Shown here in pieces: positions 1-5,176 of a stretch of DNA of 5,176 bases. The position numbers were made by a program, and so were the translations under genes. Source of the DNA: Microbacteriaceae bacterium (lineage in GTDB: Bacteria > Actinomycetota > Actinomycetes > Actinomycetales > Microbacteriaceae); the NCBI GenBank assembly GCA_009925875.1, contig RFQD01000110.1, positions 1 through 5,176 on the forward strand, in the 5' to 3' direction. The stretch's first letter is position 1, and each line of letters starts with the position of its first letter. A model generated the notes under the pieces. It worked only from the letters and a program-made list of their open reading frames with translations, was not told where the DNA came from and did no database searches.

Positions 1-204
1 GATGCGACCACGCGTCAGGTCGTATGGGCTCAGCTCAACAATGACCTTGTCCTCGGGGAGGATTCGGATGTAGTGCTGGCGCATCTTGCCCGAGATGTGG
101 GCAAGAACCTTGTGGCCATTCGTCAACTCCACGCGGAACATGGCGTTAGGCAACGCTTCGACAACCGAACCTTCGATTTCGATGACGCCGTCTTTCTTTG
201 CCAT
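1..204 (-). CDS. infA: Translation initiation factor IF-1, 3' end cut by window edge
   Basis: IF-1 binds the A site of the 30S subunit during initiation and works with IF-2 and IF-3 in the cytoplasm. The first 68 residues are visible. They begin [18 protein letters not shown], continue through an [20 protein letters not shown] segment and end at DLTRGRI on the left edge. This is the single OB-fold (S1-like RNA-binding) typical of IF-1. The family is about 72-73 residues long, so only the last few residues and the stop are missing. The ATG at 204-202 is chosen because MAKKDG is the near-universal IF-1 N-terminus. The Shine-Dalgarno is weak: a GTGAG lies only about 3 nt before the ATG. The gene follows map after a 200 bp spacer that holds its own candidate promoter, so it may start a separate transcript leading towards rpmJ-rpsM outside the window (inferred from usual gene order). 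Confidence 0.97.
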   Translation of the reverse strand, partial: MAKKDGVIEIEGSVVEALPNAMFRVELTNGHKVLAHISGKMRQHYIRILPEDKVIVELSPYDLTRGRI

Positions 205-296
205 ATACTCACTTGTCGCTTTAGATTGAACTACGGATCGTGCGGAAAATTGGATACATCGACACGCCAAAAGGCAGTCTTTGACACCAAAACTCA

Positions 297-326
297 ATCC
301 TATGGGGTAACGCATCGTTTGACCAA
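297..326 (-). promoter_or_regulatory. Candidate promoter for infA
   Basis: On the minus strand a TTGGTC (-35-like, 321-326) is followed after exactly 18 bp by TAGGAT (-10-like, 297-302). The -10 matches 4 of 6 positions of TATAAT and has the TANNNT form usual for actinobacterial housekeeping sigma factors. The -35 matches only the TTG. A start of transcription near position 290 would give an untranslated leader of about 86 nt before the infA ATG. The -35 element lies inside a short dyad, GACC-AATTC-GGTC (321-333). The position, after the map hairpin and before infA, makes sense. It is a visual match only and has not been scored. Confidence 0.4.
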
Positions 327-352
327 TTCGGTCCCCCTCGAGACAGCTCGTT

Positions 353-385
353 TCACGGGGCCGGGAGCGTGACGTGGCGCCGTGA
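353..385 (-). terminator. Hairpin after map, possible weak terminator
   Basis: The arms TCACGGGGCC (353-362) and GGCGCCGTGA (376-385) form a 10 bp inverted repeat with one mismatch and a 13 nt loop, starting about 20 nt past the map stop codon. In the minus-strand RNA no U-run follows the stem, so it is not a canonical intrinsic terminator, although U-less hairpins are often proposed to terminate in Actinobacteria. On the plus strand the stem is followed by TTTT (386-389), so it looks more like a terminator for transcription coming from the left. It may block antisense transcription, attenuate read-through from map to infA, or protect the 3' end of the map message. Confidence 0.35.
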
Positions 386-404
386 TTTTGGACGATCGGG
401 CGCG

Positions 405-1244
405 CTATTCCACGGGCGTCGGAGTAACACCGAATGGCGCCAACCCTTCGGCGCCGCCATCTTCAGCCGTCATGACCCAGATTCCCCGTGCGTGCACGGC
501 CACCGTGTGTTCCCAATGTGACGCGGCGCCGCCATCCGTCGTCGCGACAGTCCATTCGTCGTCCTTGACATATGTCTCCGGGTTGTGCATGACGACCATC
601 GGTTCAATCGCAACGACGAGTCCGGGCTTCACTTCGGGACCCTTTTGGCGAACGCGATAGTTAAACACGGGTGGCTCTTCGTGCATGTTCTGACCGATTC
701 CATGGCCGATGTACTCGGTGAGAATTCCATAATTTTCACCGATCGCCCCGCCCTCGTTCTCGACGAAGGTTTGGATTGCGTCGCCCACTTCATTCAGATG
801 CCTCGCCCGCGCAAGCCGAGCGATACCCGCCCACAGCGACCCTTCCGTGATGCGCGACAAGTTTTGTCGACGCAGAGTTTCAGCCGGGTCTCCGCCAGGA
901 ATCACCACCGTTATCGCGGAGTCACCGTTCCAACCCCCCAGAATTGCACCCGAGTCAATCGAAACAATGTCTCCCGGTTCGAGCACGCGCGTTGACGGTA
1001 TGCCGTGAACGACCTCGTCATTCACCGAGGCGCAAATCGTGTGGTTGTATCCCGGCACGAGTTTGAAGTTTGACGCTCCCCCACGCGCAATGATGGCCGC
1101 TTCGGCAACCGCGTCAATTTCGAGAGTGGATGCCCCCGCGACGATTTTGCGTCGCGCCGCGGCCAGCGACGCTGCTGTCGCCAAACCGGGTTCGATCATG
1201 AGGCGAAGCTGATCAGGGGTTTTGTAGATCGACGAACGAAACAT
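405..1244 (-). CDS. map: Methionine aminopeptidase, type I
   Basis: This is a 279-residue M24-family dinuclear-metal peptidase that removes the initiator methionine from nascent proteins in the cytoplasm. The five expected metal ligands are all visible: D97 (SIDSG), D108 (GWNGDSA), H181 (GHGIG), E214 (AIEPM) and E245 (WEHT). H80 in the NDEVVHGIP motif and H188 in MHEEP match the conserved active-site histidines. The C-terminus runs about 30 residues past the last ligand and ends [13 protein letters not shown], a tail I associate with actinobacterial MetAPs. There is no N-terminal zinc-finger or SH3-binding extension, so it is the simple bacterial form. The ATG at 1244 overlaps the adk stop by one base (TGATG), and no good Shine-Dalgarno precedes it, so translation is probably coupled to adk. 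Read-through from secY-adk is the likely expression route. Confidence 0.97.
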   Translation of the reverse strand: MFRSSIYKTPDQLRLMIEPGLATAASLAAARRKIVAGASTLEIDAVAEAAIIARGGASNFKLVPGYNHTICASVNDEVVHGIPSTRVLEPGDIVSIDSGAILGGWNGDSAITVVIPGGDPAETLRRQNLSRITEGSLWAGIARLARARHLNEVGDAIQTFVENEGGAIGENYGILTEYIGHGIGQNMHEEPPVFNYRVRQKGPEVKPGLVVAIEPMVVMHNPETYVKDDEWTVATTDGGAASHWEHTVAVHARGIWVMTAEDGGAEGLAPFGVTPTPVE

Positions 1245-1840
1245 CAGCGCGACGCGACCACACCAAACGCGGCCAAGGCGGCGAGAATCCGCTGTGTCAC
1301 CTCGTCCACGGCGCCGAGTCCGTCGACCTTCACAAGAAGGTCACGCTGCGCAAAATGTTGAATGAGCGGAGCCGTCTGCTGTTCGTACACGCTCAAGCGA
1401 TGCCGGATGACCTCGTCCGTGTCGTCGGCCCGCCCCTGCTCGGCCGCACGCTTCACCAGACGGGCGACAACCTCATCGGTGTCGGCATCGAGTTGAACGA
1501 CGGCGTCCAACGCCTCATGTTCGGCGGAGAGCACCCGATCGAGTTCGGCAACTTGCTCCGGCGTGCGTGGATAGCCGTCGAGGAGAAACCCCGCCAACGC
1601 GTCGGGCTCGCGCAGTCGCTGCGCCACAATGGCATTCGTAATGTCATCGGGAACGTATTCTCCGGCATCCATAATGGCTTTGACTTTCTGACCAAGTGGC
1701 GTCTGGTTAGCCACGTTGGCGCGAAAAATGTCGCCCGTTGAAATGGCCGGCACACCAAATGCGGACGCCAAGCGCGAGGCCTGGGTTCCTTTGCCCGCGC
1801 CGGGTGGGCCGATCAGTAGAAGCCGGGTACCCGACGTCAC
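1244..1840 (-). CDS. adk: Adenylate kinase (short-LID form)
   Basis: This 198-residue cytoplasmic enzyme interconverts ATP + AMP and 2 ADP. Visible landmarks are the P-loop GPPGAGKGT (residues 11-19), the AMP-binding STGDIFR with R40, the [10 protein letters not shown] motif (84-93) with R92, and a short LID region [14 protein letters not shown] (136-149). The LID lacks the roughly 30-residue insertion and zinc-binding cysteines of long-form enzymes, as expected for Actinobacteria. The GTG at 1840 overlaps the secY stop by 4 nt (GTGA) and gives the usual short lead ([10 protein letters not shown]) into the P-loop. A GAGGG at 1850-1854, inside the secY end, serves as the ribosome binding site. 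The downstream map gene overlaps by one base. Placing adk between secY and map is standard for this operon. Confidence 0.97.
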   Translation of the reverse strand: MTSGTRLLLIGPPGAGKGTQASRLASAFGVPAISTGDIFRANVANQTPLGQKVKAIMDAGEYVPDDITNAIVAQRLREPDALAGFLLDGYPRTPEQVAELDRVLSAEHEALDAVVQLDADTDEVVARLVKRAAEQGRADDTDEVIRHRLSVYEQQTAPLIQHFAQRDLLVKVDGLGAVDEVTQRILAALAAFGVVASR

Positions 1841-3159
1841 TTAAGCAGACCCTCGTAGTGACGTTGCTGAAGTTGCGAGTCGATTTGCTTGACTGTCTCG
1901 AGACCCACGCCGACCACGATCAGAATCGACGTACCACCGAATGGGAAGTTTGAGTTTGCCCCAACAAGCACCAGCGCAATCAGTGGGAGGAGCGCGACGA
2001 TGCCCAGGTACAGCGAGCCGGGGAGCGTGATGCGCGTGAGGACGTAGTCGAGATACTCCGCTGTCGGGCGACCGGCACGGATGCCCGGGATGAACCCGCC
2101 GTAGCGCTTCATATTGTCGGCCACTTCTTCGGGGTTGAACGTGATTGCTACGTAGAAGTAGGTAAAGCCCACAATGAGCAAGAAGAACAACGCCATGTAC
2201 AGCGGGTGGTCACCCTTCGTGAGGTACGTGGTAATCCACGTCACCCACTCGGCGGGCTTTTGACCTGCTGCGGGTTGGTTGAACTGCGCGATGAGTGCGG
2301 GCAAGTACAGCAACGACGACGCAAAGATCACCGGGACCACGCCGGCCATGTTGACCTTAATGGGGATGTACGTGTTGTTGCCGCCATACGTGCGGCGACC
2401 CACGACGCGCTTGGCATATTGCACCGGGATGCGCCGCTGTGATTGCTCGACAAACACGATGGCCGCCACCACGAGCAGACCCACCGCAATGACGATGAGG
2501 AACGTGTTCCAGCCCTTGGCCTGCTGGATTGCCCACATGGACTGCGGGAAACGTGCAGCGATCGACGTGAAGATGAGCAGGGACATTCCGTTGCCGACAC
2601 CCTGTTCGGTAATCAGCTCGGCCATCCACATAATCAGACCGGTTCCGGCGGTCATCGTGATGACCATGAGGAGAATGGCGTACCACGCGTCATTTGTCAG
2701 CAGCTGCGAACATTCCGGTGTTGACGTCGAGCCAAATAGCGCGCCCGAACGAGCAACCGTGATCAGCGTGGTCGACTGCAACACACCCAGCGCAATGGTG
2801 AGGTAACGCGTGTACTGGGTCAGCTTCGACTGTCCGGCCTGGCCCTCTTTGTAGAGGGCTTCAAAGTGTGGGATGACCACGCGCAGGAGTTGCACAATGA
2901 TCGACGCAGTGATGTAGGGCATGATACCCAGGGCAAAAATGGAGAGTTGGAGAAGCGCACCACCCGAGAAAAGGTTGACCAGCTCGTATAGTCCCGACGT
3001 GTTTTGATTCGCCGCCAAACAAGCCTGCACGTTGCCAAAGTCAACGAATGGGCTCGGGATGAACGAACCAAAGCGGAATAGAGCCACGATGAAAATCGTG
3101 AATCCGATCTTGCGACGAAGGTCGGGGGTGCGGAAGATCCGCGCTACTGCGCTAAACAC
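1837..3159 (-). CDS. secY: Protein translocase subunit SecY
   Basis: This is the 440-residue central channel of the SecYEG translocon in the cytoplasmic membrane, which exports unfolded proteins with SecA and inserts membrane proteins. The N-terminus ([21 protein letters not shown]) is typical. The plug and TM2 region around residues 60-92 carries the signature [18 protein letters not shown]. About ten hydrophobic segments can be counted. The cytoplasmic C4 loop ([11 protein letters not shown], 241-251) and C5 loop ([17 protein letters not shown], 354-370) are intact; R361 in the C5 loop corresponds by motif to the arginine needed for SecA-driven export. Length is normal for the family. The start is GTG at 3159, 5 nt after an AGGAGA, and gives the expected [10 protein letters not shown] start. 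It follows rplO after a 97 bp spacer with a strong hairpin and overlaps adk by 4 nt. Confidence 0.98.
   Translation of the reverse strand: MFSAVARIFRTPDLRRKIGFTIFIVALFRFGSFIPSPFVDFGNVQACLAANQNTSGLYELVNLFSGGALLQLSIFALGIMPYITASIIVQLLRVVIPHFEALYKEGQAGQSKLTQYTRYLTIALGVLQSTTLITVARSGALFGSTSTPECSQLLTNDAWYAILLMVITMTAGTGLIMWMAELITEQGVGNGMSLLIFTSIAARFPQSMWAIQQAKGWNTFLIVIAVGLLVVAAIVFVEQSQRRIPVQYAKRVVGRRTYGGNNTYIPIKVNMAGVVPVIFASSLLYLPALIAQFNQPAAGQKPAEWVTWITTYLTKGDHPLYMALFFLLIVGFTYFYVAITFNPEEVADNMKRYGGFIPGIRAGRPTAEYLDYVLTRITLPGSLYLGIVALLPLIALVLVGANSNFPFGGTSILIVVGVGLETVKQIDSQLQQRHYEGLLK
1850..1854 (-). promoter_or_regulatory. Ribosome binding site for adk
   Basis: A GAGGG lies 9 nt before the adk GTG and inside the last codons of secY. 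It supports the GTG at 1840 as the start and implies that secY and adk translation are linked through the 4 nt overlap. Confidence 0.55.
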
Positions 3160-3164
3160 AAGTT

Positions 3165-3170
3165 TCTCCT
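3165..3170 (-). promoter_or_regulatory. Ribosome binding site for secY
   Basis: AGGAGA lies 5 nt before the GTG at 3159. It is one of the strongest Shine-Dalgarno matches in the window and decides the non-ATG start of secY. It sits 18 nt downstream of the stem-loop at 3189-3230, so the hairpin does not directly mask it. Confidence 0.8.
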
Positions 3171-3188
3171 GGTTTGATTCTTCGTGGT

Positions 3189-3230
3189 AGGAACGCGACC
3201 TTCGAGCTCACACGAAAAGGTCGCGCTCCT
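3189..3230 (-). other. Near-perfect 14 bp stem-loop between rplO and secY
   Basis: In minus-strand RNA the arms AGGAGCGCGACCUU (3230-3217) and AAGGUCGCGUUCCU (3202-3189) pair at all 14 positions, with a single G-U wobble, around a 14 nt loop that contains the palindrome GAGCTC. The stem has nine G-C pairs. No U-run follows on either strand, so it is not a canonical intrinsic terminator. Its place between a ribosomal protein gene and secY suggests a partial terminator, an RNase processing site, or a 3'-end stabiliser that sets separate levels for ribosomal proteins and SecY. The structure is seen directly; the role is inferred. Confidence 0.8.
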
Positions 3231-3256
3231 CACAACGTAAAGAGCAGTGGCGACGG

Positions 3257-3979
3257 CTATTTCACCGAACCACCGGCGGCAACAATCTTCTGCTCAGCTG
3301 AGCTCGAGACCTTGTCGACCGTGACATTCAGCTTAACCGCGATATCACCATTGCCGAGAACCTTGACCAGCTCGTTTTTGCGAACCGCACCCTTGGCCAC
3401 GAGGTCAGAGACGGTGACGTCCCCACCCGACGGGTACAGTTCGGCGAGCTTCTCGAGGTTCACAACCTGGTACTCGGTGCGGAAGGGGTTCTTGAACCCG
3501 CGCAGCTTCGGTGACCGCATGTGAAGGGGCATCTGACCACCTTCGAATCCGATTTTCACCTGGTAGCGAGCCTTCGTTCCTTTGGTTCCGCGACCTGCGG
3601 TCTTACCCTTCGAACCCTCACCGCGACCGACGCGGGTGCGCGCCTTCTTGGCACCCGGTGCGGGACGCAGGTGGTGCACCTTCAGAAGGTGTTCCTTAGG
3701 CTCTCCGGCCTCCTTCTTCGCAGCAGCCTTGGGAGCTGCCTTCGAAGCGGCGGCCTTGGGTGCATCTGCCTTTGGTGTTTCAGCCTTGGCAGCAGCAGCC
3801 TTAGGGGCAGCCTCAGCCTTGGGAGCAGCGGCCTTGGCAGCCGGTGCCTTGTCTGCGGCAGTTTTCGCAGCCGGAGCTTTCGCAGCCGGAGCCTTGGCAG
3901 CATCAGCCTTCGGAGCCGCAGCTTTGGGTGCAGCGGCCTTCGCTGCGGGCTTCGCGGCGTCGTCCTTGTTTTCAGCCAT
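3257..3979 (-). CDS. rplO: 50S ribosomal protein L15 with long Ala/Lys/Pro-rich N-terminal extension
   Basis: L15 is a late-assembling 50S protein that binds 23S rRNA. The normal core starts around residue 97 ([18 protein letters not shown]). It includes the glycine- and basic-rich rRNA-binding segment [18 protein letters not shown] (117-134), [20 protein letters not shown] (147-166), and the C-terminal globular part ending [13 protein letters not shown]. Before it lie about 95 extra residues made almost only of Ala, Lys and Pro, in loose APAAK / AAPKA repeats that resemble histone H1 tails. Total length is 240, against roughly 145-150 for ordinary L15. The ATG at 3979 shares one base with the rpmD stop (TAATG), and a GAGGAG stands 8 nt upstream. 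The extension is in frame and has no other strong start near the core, so I take it as real. I recall similar extensions in Microbacteriaceae, but this needs a search. Confidence 0.96.
   Translation of the reverse strand: MAENKDDAAKPAAKAAAPKAAAPKADAAKAPAAKAPAAKTAADKAPAAKAAAPKAEAAPKAAAAKAETPKADAPKAAASKAAPKAAAKKEAGEPKEHLLKVHHLRPAPGAKKARTRVGRGEGSKGKTAGRGTKGTKARYQVKIGFEGGQMPLHMRSPKLRGFKNPFRTEYQVVNLEKLAELYPSGGDVTVSDLVAKGAVRKNELVKVLGNGDIAVKLNVTVDKVSSSAEQKIVAAGGSVK
3700..3963 (-). repeat. Low-complexity repeat region coding the L15 N-terminal tail
   Basis: This stretch codes for about residues 6-93 of L15 and consists of degenerate repeats of Ala-Lys-Pro codons. At DNA level it includes a perfect head-to-tail duplication of the 15-mer TTTCGCAGCCGGAGC (3863-3877 and 3878-3892, plus-strand reading), which codes for two APAAK units. 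The composition differs clearly from the rest of the operon. It also creates long artificial open frames on the plus strand. Confidence 0.85.
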
Positions 3980-4164
3980 TAGTCAATCTCCTCGACCTTC
4001 ACCAGGTGAGCGACAGTTTTGACATAGCCGCGGTTGACCGGGCTGTCCTCTTTGACGACGATGTCGCCAATCCGCTTGAGTCCGAGACTGCGAAGCGTGT
4101 CGCGCTGGTTTTGTTTTTCGCTAATTACCGACTTGATCTGTGTGACCTTGAGACGTGCGGCCAT
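3979..4164 (-). CDS. rpmD: 50S ribosomal protein L30
   Basis: This 61-residue protein is a small peripheral 50S component. The sequence [17 protein letters not shown] is followed by [19 protein letters not shown] and ends [12 protein letters not shown]. It shows the full L30 fold pattern: beta strand, helix with the RDTLRSLGL motif, and a final strand carrying VKTVAHLV. Length is standard for bacterial L30. Start and stop both lie in TAATG overlaps, with rpsE upstream and rplO downstream, so translation is probably coupled through all three genes. The upstream Shine-Dalgarno is weak (AAGGCAGG within the rpsE end). Confidence 0.97.
   Translation of the reverse strand: MAARLKVTQIKSVISEKQNQRDTLRSLGLKRIGDIVVKEDSPVNRGYVKTVAHLVKVEEID
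3988..3993 (-). promoter_or_regulatory. Ribosome binding site for rplO
   Basis: GAGGAG, inside the last codons of rpmD, lies 8 nt before the rplO ATG at 3979. It supports translation of L15 from this ATG and hence the reality of the long N-terminal extension. Confidence 0.75.
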
Positions 4165-4856
4165 TAGACACCTGCCTTCGCGGCTGCGTCAGCACGCACG
4201 AGACGTGCCGGAGCAACCTGGTCGAAGTCCAGCCCACGACGAGCGGCTACTGCGCGCGGCTCTTCGAGCTGCTTCAGTGCCTCCACGGTGGCGTGAACAA
4301 TGTTGATCGTGTTCGACGACCCGAGCGACTTGCTCAGCACGTCGTGGATGCCGGCACATTCAAGTACGGCGCGCACGGGACCACCGGCGATAACTCCGGT
4401 ACCCGCCGCGGCAGGGCGCAGAAGCACTACGCCAGCAGCGGCTTCACCCTGAACGGGGTGCGGAATCGTGAAGCCAACGCGGGGAACGCGGAAGAAGTTT
4501 TTCTTCGCCTCTTCGACACCCTTCGAGATAGCAAGCGGAACCTCACGGGCCTTCCCGTAACCGATGCCGACCATCCCGTTACCGTCGCCGACGACGACGA
4601 GTGCGGTGAAGCTGAAGCGACGACCACCCTTGACGACCTTGGAAACACGGTTGATGGTGACAACGCGCTCGAGGAACTGGCTCTTGTCGGCGTCACGGTC
4701 GCGGTTGCGGTCTTTGTTGGGGTTGCGCTCACGCGCGCCCCGGCGGGCCTCACGAGGCTCATCCCGCACCGACTCCGTGACGTCGGCCACGACAGCTTCG
4801 GCTACGACGGTTTCTGCTTCTGCAGTCACCTCGTTCTCCTTCTCAATTTCGCTCAC
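4164..4856 (-). CDS. rpsE: 30S ribosomal protein S5 with N-terminal extension
   Basis: S5 is a 30S protein involved in decoding accuracy and mRNA entry. The core begins near residue 60 ([20 protein letters not shown]). It carries the dsRBD-like S5 signature [20 protein letters not shown] and [20 protein letters not shown], then the C-terminal domain with [18 protein letters not shown] and [19 protein letters not shown]. The total is 230 residues from the GTG at 4856, against about 167 for E. coli. The additional N-terminus is first acidic (Glu/Ala/Val-rich, residues 1-30) and then charged and Arg/Asp-rich ([20 protein letters not shown]). Two starts compete. GTG 4856 overlaps the rplR stop (GTGA) but has a poor, distant Shine-Dalgarno. 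GTG 4829 (codon 10) has AAGGAG exactly 6 nt upstream and would give 221 residues. I report the longer frame, but the shorter start is at least as likely. The stop overlaps rpmD (TAATG). Confidence 0.95.
   Translation of the reverse strand: MSEIEKENEVTAEAETVVAEAVVADVTESVRDEPREARRGARERNPNKDRNRDRDADKSQFLERVVTINRVSKVVKGGRRFSFTALVVVGDGNGMVGIGYGKAREVPLAISKGVEEAKKNFFRVPRVGFTIPHPVQGEAAAGVVLLRPAAAGTGVIAGGPVRAVLECAGIHDVLSKSLGSSNTINIVHATVEALKQLEEPRAVAARRGLDFDQVAPARLVRADAAAKAGV
4836..4841 (-). promoter_or_regulatory. Internal Shine-Dalgarno favouring a later rpsE start
   Basis: AAGGAG lies 6 nt before the in-frame GTG at 4829-4827, which is codon 10 of the longest rpsE frame. It is a stronger match and better spaced than anything before the GTG at 4856. 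If used, S5 would begin MTAEAETVV and be separated from rplR by 23 nt instead of overlapping it. Confidence 0.6.
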
Positions 4857-5176
4857 AGGTTGAGTCCACCCTCTCGCGCTCCTTCGGCGATCGCGGCAAC
4901 GCGACCGGCGTACTTGTTTCCGCCACGGTCGAAGACCACAGCCTCAATCCCGGCTTTTTTGGCGCGCTCTGCGACCAGCTCGCCGACTTTCTTAGCCTTG
5001 GCGGTCTTGTCGCCCGCGAAGCCACGGAGTTCGGTCTCCATCGTCGAAGCAGAAGCGACCGTGTGGCCCTTCGAGTCATCGACGACCTGAACGAACACGT
5101 GGCGTGCCGAACGGGTTACCACGAGACGCGGACGAGTGGTCGTGCCTTCAACCTTCTTGCGAAGGCGAGCGTGACG
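4853..5176 (-). CDS. rplR: 50S ribosomal protein L18, 5' end cut by window edge
   Basis: L18 binds 5S rRNA in the central protuberance of the 50S subunit, with L5 and L25-type partners. The last 107 residues are visible. They start [20 protein letters not shown], contain the [14 protein letters not shown] strand pair, and end [15 protein letters not shown]. The family is usually about 117-125 residues, so only some 10-18 residues are missing beyond the right edge. The internal GTG at 5122 is not the start, because the conserved basic N-terminal segment continues upstream in frame to the edge. The stop at 4855-4853 overlaps the most upstream possible rpsE start by 4 nt (GTGA). Confidence 0.97.
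   Translation of the reverse strand, partial: RHARLRKKVEGTTTRPRLVVTRSARHVFVQVVDDSKGHTVASASTMETELRGFAGDKTAKAKKVGELVAERAKKAGIEAVVFDRGGNKYAGRVAAIAEGAREGGLNL

Larger units (their letters stand above)
205..404 (-). other. map-infA intergenic spacer
   Basis: This 200 bp non-coding spacer is the longest gap in the window. Read on the minus strand it holds, in order, an imperfect 10 bp inverted repeat about 20 nt after the map stop, a candidate sigma-70-type promoter, and a roughly 86 nt leader to infA. A 99-codon open frame on the plus strand (73-372) covers part of it. That frame is antisense to infA and has no recognisable content, so I treat it as chance. No tRNA or known RNA fold was recognised. 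Confidence 0.7.
3160..3256 (-). other. rplO-secY intercistronic spacer
   Basis: This 97 bp non-coding gap is the only spacer inside the otherwise tightly packed rplR-map block, apart from a possible 23 nt rplR-rpsE gap. It holds a long stem-loop and the secY ribosome binding site. I looked for a promoter on the minus strand and found no convincing -35/-10 pair. Confidence 0.75.

Noticed and set aside
281..309. Consensus TTGACA on the plus strand in the map-infA spacer
   Set aside because: No acceptable -10 box stands 16-18 bp downstream, and no plus-strand gene follows.
73..372. 99-codon plus-strand open frame over infA and the spacer
   Set aside because: It is antisense to infA, has no ribosome binding site or recognisable motif, and mixes coding-shadow and spacer sequence.
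3292..3303. 12-bp perfect palindrome GCTCAGCTGAGC
   Set aside because: It lies within conserved L15 coding sequence (AEQ region), has no partner site, and is short enough to arise by codon choice.
3521..4022. Plus-strand open frames rich in Ala/Gly/Leu/Ser
   Set aside because: They are mirror readings of the L15 Ala-Lys-Pro repeat. The low complexity removes stops on the other strand; no gene is supported.
4155..5090. 311-codon open frame on the plus strand across rpmD, rpsE and rplR
   Set aside because: It is antisense to well-recognised ribosomal protein genes, shows no recognisable domain, and is the kind of shadow frame that G/C-biased codon positions produce.
1..5176. A hidden new system (defence, mobile or biosynthetic)
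   Set aside because: All coding space is accounted for by the standard spc-operon genes; no transposase, repeat array, tRNA, att site or unexplained gene was found.

Overview
The window is a stretch of a bacterial spc-type ribosomal protein operon, read entirely on the minus strand. In transcription order (right to left) it holds rplR (5' end cut by the right edge), rpsE, rpmD, rplO, secY, adk, map and infA (3' end cut by the left edge). The order rplR-rpsE-rpmD-rplO-secY-adk-map-infA is the classical arrangement in Actinobacteria and many Firmicutes.

The protein sequences point to a high-GC Gram-positive, most likely family Microbacteriaceae. The reasons are recalled family resemblance rather than a search: the S5 core, the short-LID adenylate kinase, the actinobacterial-type methionine aminopeptidase, and an L15 with a long Ala/Lys/Pro-rich N-terminal extension. 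Base composition looks only moderately GC-rich for that group, which would fit a planktonic or otherwise streamlined member; this is an inference.

Layout: 1-204 is partial infA (IF-1). 205-404 is a 200 bp spacer with a hairpin just after map and a candidate infA promoter. 405-1244 is map, 1244-1840 adk and 1837-3159 secY. 3160-3256 is a 97 bp spacer with a near-perfect 14 bp stem-loop and the secY ribosome binding site. 3257-3979 is rplO, 3979-4164 rpmD, 4164 to 4829 or 4856 rpsE, and 4853-5176 partial rplR. Four of the six complete or near-complete junctions are 1-4 nt stop/start overlaps (TAATG, TAATG, GTGA, TGATG). A fifth, rplR/rpsE, is either a GTGA overlap or a 23 nt gap, depending on which rpsE start is used. 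Only the rplO-secY and map-infA junctions have real spacers, and each holds a hairpin.

Functionally the genes supply large- and small-subunit ribosomal proteins (L18, S5, L30, L15), the SecY translocon channel, adenylate kinase for nucleotide balance, methionine aminopeptidase for N-terminal processing, and the initiation factor IF-1. This is core housekeeping DNA. I found no sign of a mobile element, defence system, CRISPR array or other novel system. The points worth a second look are the L15 extension and its DNA-level repeats, the rplO-secY stem-loop, the competing rpsE starts, and the map-infA spacer.
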